Shown: positions 37,097 through 45,404 of the stretch, piece by piece
Layout: the number at the start of each line of letters is the position of its first letter
How positions within the stretch are numbered: the first letter of the stretch is position 1
Source of the DNA: Phocicoccus schoeneichii
GTDB taxonomy: Bacteria > Bacillota > Bacilli > Staphylococcales > Salinicoccaceae
Length of the DNA stretch: 64,000 bases
NCBI RefSeq assembly: GCF_014635565.1
Contig: NZ_BMDB01000001.1
Location: 186,001-250,000, forward strand
Reading direction: 5' to 3'
The notes under the pieces: model-generated
The model's database searches: none
The model's input: the letters and a program-made list of their open reading frames with translations, nothing else
What the model was told of the DNA's origin: nothing
Position numbers and translations under genes: made by a program

Positions 37097-38707
37097 ATGA
37101 CCATGTTACAAGTAAGTGACGTGAGTTTACGTTTTGGTGATCGTAAACTTTTTGAAGATGTTAATATAAAATTTACACCAGGTAACTGTTACGGTTTAAT
37201 TGGCGCTAACGGTGCGGGGAAATCTACATTCTTAAAGATTTTATCAGGTGAACTAGATGCGCAATCAGGCCACGTATCTATGGGGAAAGATGAGCGCTTA
37301 GCTATCCTTAAACAGGACCACTTCCAATATGAAGATGAAACAGTACTCGATGTTGTTTTGATGGGACATGAAGAACTATGGAATATCAATAAAGAGAAAA
37401 CTGAAATTTATATGAAACCGGACTTCAGTGACGAAGATGGTATTAAAGCTGCTGAATTAGAAGCATTATTCGGTGAAATGGGCGGTTATACTTCAGAACT
37501 AGACGCAGAGAACTTACTCAGCGGACTTGGTATTGGTAGTGACCTACTCCACAAACAAATGAGCGAGTTAGAAAACACTCAGAAAGTTAAAGTATTACTC
37601 GCACAAAGTCTTTTTGGTTCTCCAGACGTATTATTACTAGATGAGCCTACGAACGGTTTAGATATTGAAGCCATTCAATGGTTAGAAGAGTTCTTAATCA
37701 ACTTTGAGAACACAGTAATCGTTGTATCACACGATAGACACTTCTTAAACAACGTATGTACGCATATTGCAGACTTAGACTTTGGTAAGATTAAAATCTA
37801 CGTGGGTAACTACGACTTCTGGTATCAATCAAGTCAACTTGCATTACAGCTTGCGGGTGAGCAGAACAAGAAGAAGGAAGAACGTATTAAAGAGCTTAAA
37901 GACTTTATTGCGCGCTTCTCAGCAAACGCATCTAAATCTAAACAAGCAACATCACGTAAGAAGATGTTAGATAAGATTGAGTTAGATGATATACAACCAT
38001 CTTCACGTCGTTATCCATTCGTTGGATTCAGTCCAGAACGTGAAATCGGAAATGAATTATTACAAGTCGTGGGTCTTACACATTCTATCGATGGTGAAAA
38101 AGTATTAGACAATGTAAACTTCACATTAAATCCTAACGATAAAACGGTTGTTGTTGGTGAAAGTGAGATTCAAAAGACGACTCTACTACGCATCTTAGCT
38201 GGTGAGATTGAACCAGATGAAGGTGAAGTGAGATGGGGAGTAACTACAAGCCAAACGTATATGCCGAAAGACAACTCTGAATTCTTTGATGGCGTAGAAC
38301 TCTCACTTGTTGAGTGGTTACGTCAATATGCCCCACCAGAAGAGCAGACAGAGACATTCTTACGAGGATTCTTAGGTAGAATGCTATTTAGTGGAGAAGA
38401 AGCTAAGAAACACGCAAACGTCCTCTCGGGGGGAGAAAAAGTACGTGCGATGCTTTCTAAGATGATGTTATCTAAATCTAACGTATTACTCTTAGACGAA
38501 CCAACGAACCACCTAGACTTAGAAAGTATCCAGTCAGTAAACGATGGTCTAAAGAAGTTTAAAGGTTCAATTATCTTTACTTCACACGACTTTGAGTTTA
38601 TCAACACAATTGCGAACAGAGTATTAGAACTCCGTGAGACTGGTGCAATGACAAAAGAAATTTCATATGAAGAATACCTGATCGATAAAGGTGTACTTAA
38701 AGCATAA
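37097..38707 (+). CDS. ABC-F family ATPase (YkpA/YbiT type)
   Basis: 536 aa with two ABC domains and no membrane part, so a ribosome-associated or translation-factor type ABC-F protein. First Walker A is GANGAGKST, with DEPTNGLD Walker B; the first signature is the altered MSELENTQKVKVLLAQ. The second domain has GESEIQKTTL in place of a normal Walker A and a normal LSGGEKVRAML signature with DEPTNHLD. These departures are usual for the YkpA/YbiT branch, so I do not call it defective. It is not close to known antibiotic-resistance ABC-F types as far as I can see. Confidence 0.92.
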   Translation: MTMLQVSDVSLRFGDRKLFEDVNIKFTPGNCYGLIGANGAGKSTFLKILSGELDAQSGHVSMGKDERLAILKQDHFQYEDETVLDVVLMGHEELWNINKEKTEIYMKPDFSDEDGIKAAELEALFGEMGGYTSELDAENLLSGLGIGSDLLHKQMSELENTQKVKVLLAQSLFGSPDVLLLDEPTNGLDIEAIQWLEEFLINFENTVIVVSHDRHFLNNVCTHIADLDFGKIKIYVGNYDFWYQSSQLALQLAGEQNKKKEERIKELKDFIARFSANASKSKQATSRKKMLDKIELDDIQPSSRRYPFVGFSPEREIGNELLQVVGLTHSIDGEKVLDNVNFTLNPNDKTVVVGESEIQKTTLLRILAGEIEPDEGEVRWGVTTSQTYMPKDNSEFFDGVELSLVEWLRQYAPPEEQTETFLRGFLGRMLFSGEEAKKHANVLSGGEKVRAMLSKMMLSKSNVLLLDEPTNHLDLESIQSVNDGLKKFKGSIIFTSHDFEFINTIANRVLELRETGAMTKEISYEEYLIDKGVLKA

Positions 38708-38733
38708 GACCTTGTATAATGTGTATAAAATCT

Positions 38734-38764
38734 AAAAAGTCTGAATATTTTTCAGGCTTTTTTA
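38734..38764 (+). terminator. Terminator after the ABC-F gene
   Basis: AAAAAGTCTGA / TCAGGCTTTTT (one G-T pair), seven-base loop, T run. It sits 19 bases before the asd start. Confidence 0.75.
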
Positions 38765-38782
38765 TTTTAAGGAGGAAGCAGG

Positions 38783-39766
38783 ATGAGTAAATTAGCAGTA
38801 ATTGGTGCATCTGGAATGGTTGGTGAGACAATCATTAAGATGATTGAAAAATATAATATCGAATATGATGAGATTGATCTATATGCGTCAGCACGATCTG
38901 CCGGTAAAAAAGTAACTGTAAATGGTGAAGAAATCACTATAAAAGAACTGACAGAAAATGCTTCAGATGAAAAATATGATTATGTGATTATGGCTGCAGG
39001 TGGTAAATTAGCAAGTATATATGCCCCACTCTTTGAAGCGGCAGGATCTATAGTTGTAGATAACTCGAGTCATTTTAGAATGCACGAAGATATTGATTTA
39101 ATCATCCCAGAAATTAATACACCGACCCTTAACCGCAAAATTATTGCGAATCCAAACTGTTCAACGACACAAGCTGTTGTAGCTTTAAAACCACTGTATG
39201 ACGATTTTGGTATCGACCGTGTTGCTTATGTAACATATCAAGCGGTTTCAGGTAGTGGTGTCGCTGGAATTGATGATTTAAAAAATGGAGAAAAAGGATT
39301 AGAACCTACAAACTATCCATATCCAATCTATAACAACGTATTACCACATATTGATGACTTTTTAGATAATGGCTTTACAAGAGAAGAACAAAAAATGGTC
39401 GATGAAACGAAGAAGATTTTAAATGACGATGAAATTAAGGTTACAGCGACATGTGTCAGAGTTCCTGTAGAAAACTCACATAGTGTAGAAATGAATGTGA
39501 CATTAAAAAATGAGACAACAGTTGATGAAATTAGAGCATCTTTAAGAGGGCACGATCATATCGTTTTAATGGATGACGTTAAAAATTTAGTCTACCCTAC
39601 TCCATTAGATGCAAGTGGAAAAAGTGAAGTATTCGTAGGACGTATCAGAAAAGACGAAACGCTTGTAAACACATTCCATATTTGGTGTGTATCAGACAAC
39701 CTACTAAAAGGTGCAGCACAGAATTCAGTGCAGATTTTAAAACAGTTACAAGAAATGAATAAATAA
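38783..39766 (+). CDS. asd: Aspartate-semialdehyde dehydrogenase
   Basis: Second step of the aspartate pathway to lysine/diaminopimelate, threonine and methionine. 327 aa. Catalytic Cys126 in NPNCSTTQ; NAD(P)-binding GASGMVGE at residues 8-15; NSHSVEMNVT is a substrate-binding region. AAGGAGGA precedes the ATG. In S. aureus asd heads the dap operon, but here it stands alone between terminators, with no dapA/dapB following. Confidence 0.96.
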   Translation: MSKLAVIGASGMVGETIIKMIEKYNIEYDEIDLYASARSAGKKVTVNGEEITIKELTENASDEKYDYVIMAAGGKLASIYAPLFEAAGSIVVDNSSHFRMHEDIDLIIPEINTPTLNRKIIANPNCSTTQAVVALKPLYDDFGIDRVAYVTYQAVSGSGVAGIDDLKNGEKGLEPTNYPYPIYNNVLPHIDDFLDNGFTREEQKMVDETKKILNDDEIKVTATCVRVPVENSHSVEMNVTLKNETTVDEIRASLRGHDHIVLMDDVKNLVYPTPLDASGKSEVFVGRIRKDETLVNTFHIWCVSDNLLKGAAQNSVQILKQLQEMNK

Positions 39767-39783
39767 TAAATAAAATAAAAATC

Positions 39784-39814
39784 AAAAAAGCAGATCGTAT
39801 GATCTGCTTTTTTG
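39784..39814 (+). terminator. Terminator after asd
   Basis: Thirteen-base perfect stem AAAAAAGCAGATC / GATCTGCTTTTTT with a four-base loop. Confidence 0.9.
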
Positions 39815-39854
39815 GTTTAACATATATAGTTAAATCTTAATTTACATTTTTAAA

Positions 39855-40055
39855 TTATAGTTTAACAACGTTTGTAGCTTGTGGGCCACGGTCGCCTTCA
39901 ACAATTTCGAACTCTACTTCTTGACCTTCTTCAAGAGATTTGTAACCTTCTTGATTGATTGCTGAAAAGTGTACGAATACGTCATTTTCACCTTCGATTT
40001 CAATAAATCCAAACCCTTTTTCTGCGTTAAACCATTTAACTGTACCTTGTTTCAT
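39855..40055 (-). CDS. cspA: Cold-shock protein CspA
   Basis: 66-aa single-stranded nucleic-acid-binding OB fold. RNA motifs KGFGFIEI (RNP1) and VFVHFSAI (RNP2) are intact. The sequence is nearly identical to S. aureus CspA ([19 protein letters not shown]...). I start at ATG 40055, preceded by GGAGG; the longer frame upstream is untranslated leader. The promoter is at 40106-40134, so the leader is short (about 43 bases), unlike long thermosensing csp leaders. Confidence 0.96.
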   Translation of the reverse strand: MKQGTVKWFNAEKGFGFIEIEGENDVFVHFSAINQEGYKSLEEGQEVEFEIVEGDRGPQATNVVKL

Positions 40056-40105
40056 TAGTGAATCCTCCAAAAATCTATAATTCAATAAAACTTATTGATA
40101 TCCTT

Positions 40106-40134
40106 ATTATAAAACAATGAAAACGGTTTTGCAA
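40106..40134 (-). promoter_or_regulatory. cspA promoter
   Basis: On the minus strand TTGCAA (40134-40129), 17-base spacer, TATAAT (40111-40106). Transcription would start near 40099. Confidence 0.75.
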
Positions 40135-40136
40135 AA

Positions 40137-40457
40137 TTATTTTAGAAAATTTAAATACTTTACATGTTCTTCACATAATTTATCATTTATAAGCATTAAG
40201 GGTGTGTGATAAATCTGAACATCATCGTCACAGTCATCACAGTATCTAATATCACATGTGTTATAAAAACACGTAATACCGTATTTTCCCGTTTGATTTA
40301 GCTTATATTTTTTATCTAACATTTTACACATTTCTATATATCGTTGTTCCATCTCTTCATATGATTCGCAATCAATGCTTTCTACTACATGATCTCGCCA
40401 ATCTGAAAAGAACCACCAACCTTCGTAGTCAGCAGTTAATAAGACCACTTTATACAT
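40137..40457 (-). CDS. DUF1033 family protein
   Basis: 106 aa. It shows the DUF1033 pattern TADYEGWWFFSDWRDHVVES near the N-terminus and a Cys/Asp-rich segment (CDIRYCDDCDDDVQIYH) that could bind metal. Family function is unknown. It lies upstream of cspA on the same strand; the cspA promoter starts directly after its stop. Confidence 0.78.
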   Translation of the reverse strand: MYKVVLLTADYEGWWFFSDWRDHVVESIDCESYEEMEQRYIEMCKMLDKKYKLNQTGKYGITCFYNTCDIRYCDDCDDDVQIYHTPLMLINDKLCEEHVKYLNFLK

Positions 40458-40568
40458 TTAAAAGCCCCATTCCCTGTTACTATTGGAATTATTATAGACT
40501 CGCATTGCTTTTAATATCAAGTATAAAGATTTATAATAAAGATAATGAAATTAGAATGGAGCATTCTT

Positions 40569-41276
40569 ATGAAAGATAAAATATCCCATTTATACGGTAC
40601 ATTAATTGCAGGTCCTGTAAGTATCATAACATGGATTGTTTCTATGGGAGTCTTCGATTTAACAACTTTACTTTCTATTGGTGCGGCAGTAATTGCATTC
40701 TTTATTTCTTATATCCCAACTCAGCAAATCTCGTACCAATCGATATTAAACAAATATGGTATTTCTAGAAGTGAGCATAAGTATATAAGCAGTGAATTAA
40801 AAGCGGCCAGAGAGAAGCAGAAAAGATTAATTAACAGTTACAAAAATATTCGTTCATTTAGCGATATCAAGCTGTTATTTGAAATTAATAGAGTCATTAA
40901 AGCAATCATAAAACGTGTAGAAAACGAACCGAAATTATTCTATCAAGGATTACAGTTTTTCCATTCAAATCTTGATTCTGCAGTTAATATGACAGAGATG
41001 TATCTGCATTTATTCAAACTACCTGGTAAGTCAAAAGAAGAAAAGATTGAACTCCACACGACTCGACTGAGACTCGTTGATTTAAAGCGTAGTCTTGAGT
41101 TAGACTTGTCAGAAATCAATAAGAGAGATTATGACAATCTTAGATTTGAAGGAAAAGTCTTAAAAGAGACCGTAGAAAGACGTAAGAGAACGATGAGACT
41201 TGATAATAAAACGGAATCTGAAAAGATCGGTCGAATTAAAGTAAAAGAACATGAAGGTGAGACTATTGACAGATAA
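40569..41276 (+). CDS. xpaC: XpaC family membrane-associated protein
   Basis: 235 aa. Two hydrophobic segments near the N-terminus (about residues 12-50), then a long charged helical region (EHKYISSELKAAREKQKRLIN...). It matches XpaC, annotated as a BCIP-hydrolysis protein, and forms the usual pair with TelA. Start chosen at ATG 40569 with GGAG eight bases upstream; an earlier ATG (40545) lacks a signal. Overlaps the telA start by 11 bases. Biochemical role unproven. Confidence 0.85.
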   Translation: MKDKISHLYGTLIAGPVSIITWIVSMGVFDLTTLLSIGAAVIAFFISYIPTQQISYQSILNKYGISRSEHKYISSELKAAREKQKRLINSYKNIRSFSDIKLLFEINRVIKAIIKRVENEPKLFYQGLQFFHSNLDSAVNMTEMYLHLFKLPGKSKEEKIELHTTRLRLVDLKRSLELDLSEINKRDYDNLRFEGKVLKETVERRKRTMRLDNKTESEKIGRIKVKEHEGETIDR

Positions 41277-42444
41277 AAATAATATTAAAGATCAACTACT
41301 TAGTGATCCTTTTAAAGAAATTAATGAATCAGAACCAGAACAAGAATTACAACGTATACCATCAGCAAAAACAGAATCTGTATTATCAACTTATGAAAAT
41401 GAATTTAATGACGAAGATTTAGAAAAAATCCGTTCAATCAAAGAACAAATTAAGCCTTTAGATAATGATGCGTTAATTGCCTATGGATCTAACGCTCAGC
41501 TTGCATTATCTAAGTTTTCACATCAAATGCTTAATGAAGTACAGTCAAAAGATGTTGGTCCAATTGGAGACACTTTAACATCGCTCATGAAGAAGCTTAA
41601 AGAGATTGACCCTGACGAACTTACAAAACAAAACAAGAATGTATTCTCAAGATTATTTGGGAAAGTTCAGCGTTCAGTGAATGAACTCGTTGCCAAACAC
41701 CAAGGAGTGGCTTCTCAGGTCGATAGAATCAGTATACAACTCGAGCATGCGAAAGAAGTACTCGTAAGAGATGTGAGGCTTTTAGACGGTCTATATGATG
41801 AAAACAAAGACTACTTCGAAGCTTTGAATATCTATATCGCAGCAGCTGAAATGAAAAAAGAAGAAATAGAAAATGTTGTCCTTCCAGATTTAAGAAAAAC
41901 AGCTGAAAACAGCAACAATCAAATGGCGACTCAAGACGTTAACGATATGATGCAATATGTGAATCGTCTAGAGAAACGCATCCATGATTTAAAACTTTCT
42001 AGACAAATCACGCTACAATCAGCACCGCAGATTAGAATGATTCAGAGCATCAACCAGACATTAGCAGAAAAGATTCAAAGCTCGATTTTAACATCGATAC
42101 CATTATGGAAGAACCAAATGGCAATTGCACTTACCCTACTCCGTCAAGAATCTGCATCTAAAGCACAACAAGCGGTAACAAACACAACGAATGAGTTACT
42201 CACAAAAAACAGTGAGATGCTAAAACAAAACTCTTTACGTACAGCTGAAGAAAACGAACGTGGTATTGTTGATATTGAAACTTTAAAACTCACGCAAGAG
42301 AATTTAGTGCTAACGATTGAAGAGACGCTTAGAATTCAAGCAGAAGGGTCTACTAAACGTAAACAAGCGGAAGCTGAGCTTATTACAATGGAAGCAGAAC
42401 TTAAAGATAAATTACTTAACTTAAAAGCCAGATATAACAAATAA
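41266..42444 (+). CDS. telA: TelA family (toxic anion resistance) protein
   Basis: 392 aa, soluble and mainly helical. It matches staphylococcal TelA through SHQMLNEVQSKDVGPIGDTL, LKLSRQITLQSAPQIRMI and SILTSIPLWKNQMAIALTL. Members are linked to tellurite and envelope-antibiotic tolerance. I start at TTG 41266, preceded by GAAGGTGAG, which gives MTDKNNIKD, similar to S. aureus MTENKSF; the ATG at 41251 overlaps this signal. Translation is coupled to xpaC. Confidence 0.9.
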   Translation: MTDKNNIKDQLLSDPFKEINESEPEQELQRIPSAKTESVLSTYENEFNDEDLEKIRSIKEQIKPLDNDALIAYGSNAQLALSKFSHQMLNEVQSKDVGPIGDTLTSLMKKLKEIDPDELTKQNKNVFSRLFGKVQRSVNELVAKHQGVASQVDRISIQLEHAKEVLVRDVRLLDGLYDENKDYFEALNIYIAAAEMKKEEIENVVLPDLRKTAENSNNQMATQDVNDMMQYVNRLEKRIHDLKLSRQITLQSAPQIRMIQSINQTLAEKIQSSILTSIPLWKNQMAIALTLLRQESASKAQQAVTNTTNELLTKNSEMLKQNSLRTAEENERGIVDIETLKLTQENLVLTIEETLRIQAEGSTKRKQAEAELITMEAELKDKLLNLKARYNK

Positions 42445-42473
42445 AAAGAAGACTCATAGGAGTCTTCTTTTTT
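42443..42473. terminator. Convergent terminator (telA / brnQ copy 2)
   Basis: Perfect stem GAAGACTC / GAGTCTTC with a four-base loop, flanked by A and T runs. Serves both strands. Confidence 0.88.
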
Positions 42474-43794
42474 ATGTGTATGATATTTTTTCACCTTTAA
42501 GGCCGATAATATATCCGAGTGCATATCCGATAATCATAATCGGAATCCATTCAAATTGTGCCGAATATAGTGGCAGATTTTGTAAGAATGATAATGCACT
42601 GCTTCCAATATATCCATTACGTTCAATAACTGTAAGAATAGAAATGACAGCTACTACATACACTGGAATTTGTAACGAAAGTCTTGGACTCTTTACAAAG
42701 TAAGTAACGATGAGTAATACAAGAACTGTCATTGCAATCGGGTAAAGAATTAAGAGTACGGGTACTGAACCTTTGATAATTGTACTTAATCCTTGGTTAG
42801 CAAGAATGAACGATACGAATGTAAAAATAAATGCCCATACACCGTAATTTACTTTAGGAATAAGTTTTGAAAAGTGTTCAGAAACAGCAACTATAAGACC
42901 TACACCTGTTGTCAGACATGCTAAGAATACGATGATTCCAAGTAAGTATCCGCCGAATCCTCCGAGTGTATCATTTGCGATAAATGTCAGTAAGAATGCT
43001 CCCGGGTTTTGATCTCCAAATGATTGACCGCCAAGGTCTACTCTATTACCTAAGATACCAAGTGCAACATAGATTACTGCAAGTAAAGCTGCTGCTAGAC
43101 CGGCTGACTTAATTGTACCAAATAGCAACTCACGTCTATTCGTAATACCAAGACCACGGATAGCATTTAATACAACGACACTGAATACAATCGCAGCGAT
43201 CGCATCCATTGTGAGATATCCTTCAGTGAATCCTGTTGAAAATGGCGCTACATTATTAAAGGTATCTGCAACTGGATTGATTGGATTACTGAAGTAAGCG
43301 ATAATACCAACAAAAATTAGAAGTAACATAGTAATAAGTAATATCGGTGTTAAAATTTTACCTACACTATCAATAATTTTACCTGGTCTAATGCTTAAGA
43401 AAAATACAATTACAAAATATACAACACTAAATATAAGTAAAGAAATTGTACTTGGTCCATTAATGAAAGGTATAACTCCCATTTCATAAGCTGTCGTAGC
43501 GGTTCTTGGAATCGCAAAAAACGGTCCAATCGTTAAGAAAATAGCTACTAAAAAAACTACAGAAAACCATGGACTGATATTTTTTAGTGATTCACTATAC
43601 CCATCTTTAGAAATCGCTCCGGTAATCACTCCAATTAACGGAAGGCCAACCCCTGTAATTACAAATCCAATTATTGCGAGTGGAAAGTATTCACCTGATG
43701 CGAATCCAAGTGCTGGTGGAAAAATTAGGTTACCAGCCCCAAAGAACATTGCAAATAGCATGAATCCTACCACAAATATATGCTTCGTTTTCAT
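42472..43794 (-). CDS. brnQ: Branched-chain amino acid carrier BrnQ (copy 2)
   Basis: 440-aa LIVCS transporter with about twelve membrane helices; FGAGNLIFPPALG and ACLTTGVGLIVAVSEHFSKL identify it. Start has ATGGAGGAG upstream. It holds the position of brnQ next to telA in S. aureus, so it is probably the native copy, while the gene at 19378 is extra. A CodY-like box is at 43881-43895. GC content is normal for the window (one 60-base block counted at 38%). Confidence 0.93.
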   Translation of the reverse strand: MKTKHIFVVGFMLFAMFFGAGNLIFPPALGFASGEYFPLAIIGFVITGVGLPLIGVITGAISKDGYSESLKNISPWFSVVFLVAIFLTIGPFFAIPRTATTAYEMGVIPFINGPSTISLLIFSVVYFVIVFFLSIRPGKIIDSVGKILTPILLITMLLLIFVGIIAYFSNPINPVADTFNNVAPFSTGFTEGYLTMDAIAAIVFSVVVLNAIRGLGITNRRELLFGTIKSAGLAAALLAVIYVALGILGNRVDLGGQSFGDQNPGAFLLTFIANDTLGGFGGYLLGIIVFLACLTTGVGLIVAVSEHFSKLIPKVNYGVWAFIFTFVSFILANQGLSTIIKGSVPVLLILYPIAMTVLVLLIVTYFVKSPRLSLQIPVYVVAVISILTVIERNGYIGSSALSFLQNLPLYSAQFEWIPIMIIGYALGYIIGLKGEKISYT

Positions 43795-43880
43795 AAAGAC
43801 TCCTCCATATGTATGTATTATAAATTAAACATATTCAATATAATACACGAAATGGAACCAATAGTCTACTCAATTTTTAA

Positions 43881-43895
43881 AATTATCAGAAAACA
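43881..43895 (-). promoter_or_regulatory. CodY-like box upstream of brnQ copy 2
   Basis: AATTATCAGAAAACA (plus-strand reading) matches the CodY motif at 12 of 15 positions, about 90 bases before the brnQ start. CodY control of brnQ is known in Firmicutes; binding here is inferred. Confidence 0.4.
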
Positions 43896-43903
43896 CAGAT
43901 AAT

Positions 43904-44104
43904 CTATATTTTTTCAAAATAATCTTTATAGAAACCGCCGACTTTACCTGAATTGTCTACAACAAAAATGTATTCTTCTGTCTCATTTACGATTGTATAC
44001 ACCTTATCAACAGTGAGCATATCAGATACTTTATATTTTTTAGCATCTACATTTGTCACTTTAACTTGTCCTAAATTATTATCTTGCCATATTTCATGTA
44101 ACAT
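43904..44104 (-). CDS. Small DUF6501-like protein
   Basis: 66 aa, with VTNVDAKKYKVSDMLTVDKVYTIVNETEEYIFVVDNSGKVGGFYKDYF in pieces typical of a small all-beta protein found next to odhAB in staphylococci. AAGGAGAA precedes the ATG. It lies between odhB and brnQ on the same strand. The family assignment is from memory of the pattern; function unknown. Confidence 0.7.
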   Translation of the reverse strand: MLHEIWQDNNLGQVKVTNVDAKKYKVSDMLTVDKVYTIVNETEEYIFVVDNSGKVGGFYKDYFEKI

Positions 44105-44119
44105 ATTTTATTCTCCTTA

Positions 44120-44153
44120 AAATAAATAAAAGATAGGTGTTTAACACCTATCT
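44120..44153 (-). terminator. Terminator after odhA-odhB
   Basis: Palindrome AGATAGGTGTT / AACACCTATCT at 44131-44153; on the minus strand a T-rich stretch follows (44130 to 44120). Confidence 0.8.
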
Positions 44154-44166
44154 AATATCATATAAT

Positions 44167-45393
44167 TTAACCTTCAAGAAGTAAATCTTCAGGGTTTTCA
44201 ATGAGTTCTTTGATTGTTTTTAAGAATCCAACAGATTCAGATCCATCGATGATTCTGTGGTCATAACTTAATGCGACATACATCATTGGACGAATTTCAA
44301 TATCATCACCAATAGCAACTGGGCGACGTTGAATCGTATGCATACCTAAAATAGCAGCTTGAGTACCATTGATGATTGGTGTAGACATTAATGAACCAAA
44401 TACACCACCGTTTGTGATTGTAAATGAACCATTTGCCATCTCATCTAACGTAAGTTTCTTCTCACGAGCACGTGTTGCGAGATCTGCAATATCTCTTTCA
44501 ATCTCTGCGAAATTCTTTCTGTCACAATCTCTAACAATAGGTACAACTAAACCTTCATCTGTTGAAACTGCGATTGCAATGTCATAGAACTGTTTATAAA
44601 CAAGATCTGTTCCATCAATCTCAGCGTTAACTGCAGGATATTTCTTTAGAGCTGCAACTACAGCTTTTGTAAAGAATGACATGAAACCAAGCTTTGTACC
44701 GTCATTACGTTCGATGAATGCATCTTTCTTACGCTTTCTTAAATCCATAACAGCTGTCATGTCAATTTCATTAAATGTCGTAAGCATTGCTGTAGACTGT
44801 GAAACATCTAGTAAACGATTTGCAATTGTTTGACGTCTACGAGACATTTTTTCACGAATAACAGGTTTTTCTGGTTTTGCATTTGTTTCCATAATGGCAG
44901 ATTTTTCTTCTTTCTTAGGTGCCTCTGTCGGCGTATTACTGTGGTTATTAACGTCATGAGAACGCACTAAACCACGTGGATCTGCAGCATTTACATCTTT
45001 TAAGTCAATCCCTTTTTCACGAGCGAGTTTTCGTGCTGATGGTGTTGCAACGACCATTGACTGATCTGATTCAATTTTTTCTTCTGAAACCTCTTTTGTT
45101 TCTTTAACAGGCTCTTCTGATTTTTCTTCTTTAGGAGCATCTTGTTTTTGTGCGCCAGAGCCTTCGCCTACTACAGCGACAACTTGACCAACTTCAACAG
45201 TGTCTCCCTCTTCTGCCTTTTGTTCTTGTAAAGTACCGTCTTCTTCACTCACGATTTCAACGTTAACTTTGTCTGTTTCTAGTTCAAGAACTGCTTCCCC
45301 TTTTGATACGCTATCGCCTACTTGTTTAAACCAAGTAGCGATAGTTCCTTCTGTGATTGATTCAGCTAATTCTGGAACGATAATTTCAGCCAT
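44167..45393 (-). CDS. odhB: 2-Oxoglutarate dehydrogenase E2 (dihydrolipoyl succinyltransferase)
   Basis: E2 core of the TCA-cycle 2-oxoglutarate dehydrogenase complex, 408 aa. Lipoyl domain at the N-terminus with Lys42 in [10 protein letters not shown]; an Ala/Pro/Glu-rich linker; a peripheral-subunit-binding domain ([16 protein letters not shown]); then the catalytic domain with [11 protein letters not shown] (His379, Asp383). Eleven bases after odhA; AGGGGG precedes the ATG. E3 is not in the window. Confidence 0.97.
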   Translation of the reverse strand: MAEIIVPELAESITEGTIATWFKQVGDSVSKGEAVLELETDKVNVEIVSEEDGTLQEQKAEEGDTVEVGQVVAVVGEGSGAQKQDAPKEEKSEEPVKETKEVSEEKIESDQSMVVATPSARKLAREKGIDLKDVNAADPRGLVRSHDVNNHSNTPTEAPKKEEKSAIMETNAKPEKPVIREKMSRRRQTIANRLLDVSQSTAMLTTFNEIDMTAVMDLRKRKKDAFIERNDGTKLGFMSFFTKAVVAALKKYPAVNAEIDGTDLVYKQFYDIAIAVSTDEGLVVPIVRDCDRKNFAEIERDIADLATRAREKKLTLDEMANGSFTITNGGVFGSLMSTPIINGTQAAILGMHTIQRRPVAIGDDIEIRPMMYVALSYDHRIIDGSESVGFLKTIKELIENPEDLLLEG

Positions 45394-45404
45394 TGTGCTG
45401 CCCC

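Noticed and set aside
38150-38190. Altered second Walker A in the ABC-F protein
   Set aside because: GESEIQKTTL and the odd first signature are usual in the YkpA/YbiT branch, so not a sign of decay.
40118-40131. Catabolite-response-like sequence TGAAAACGGTTTTG at the cspA promoter
   Set aside because: Two mismatches in the right half, and no biological reason for CcpA control of cspA.
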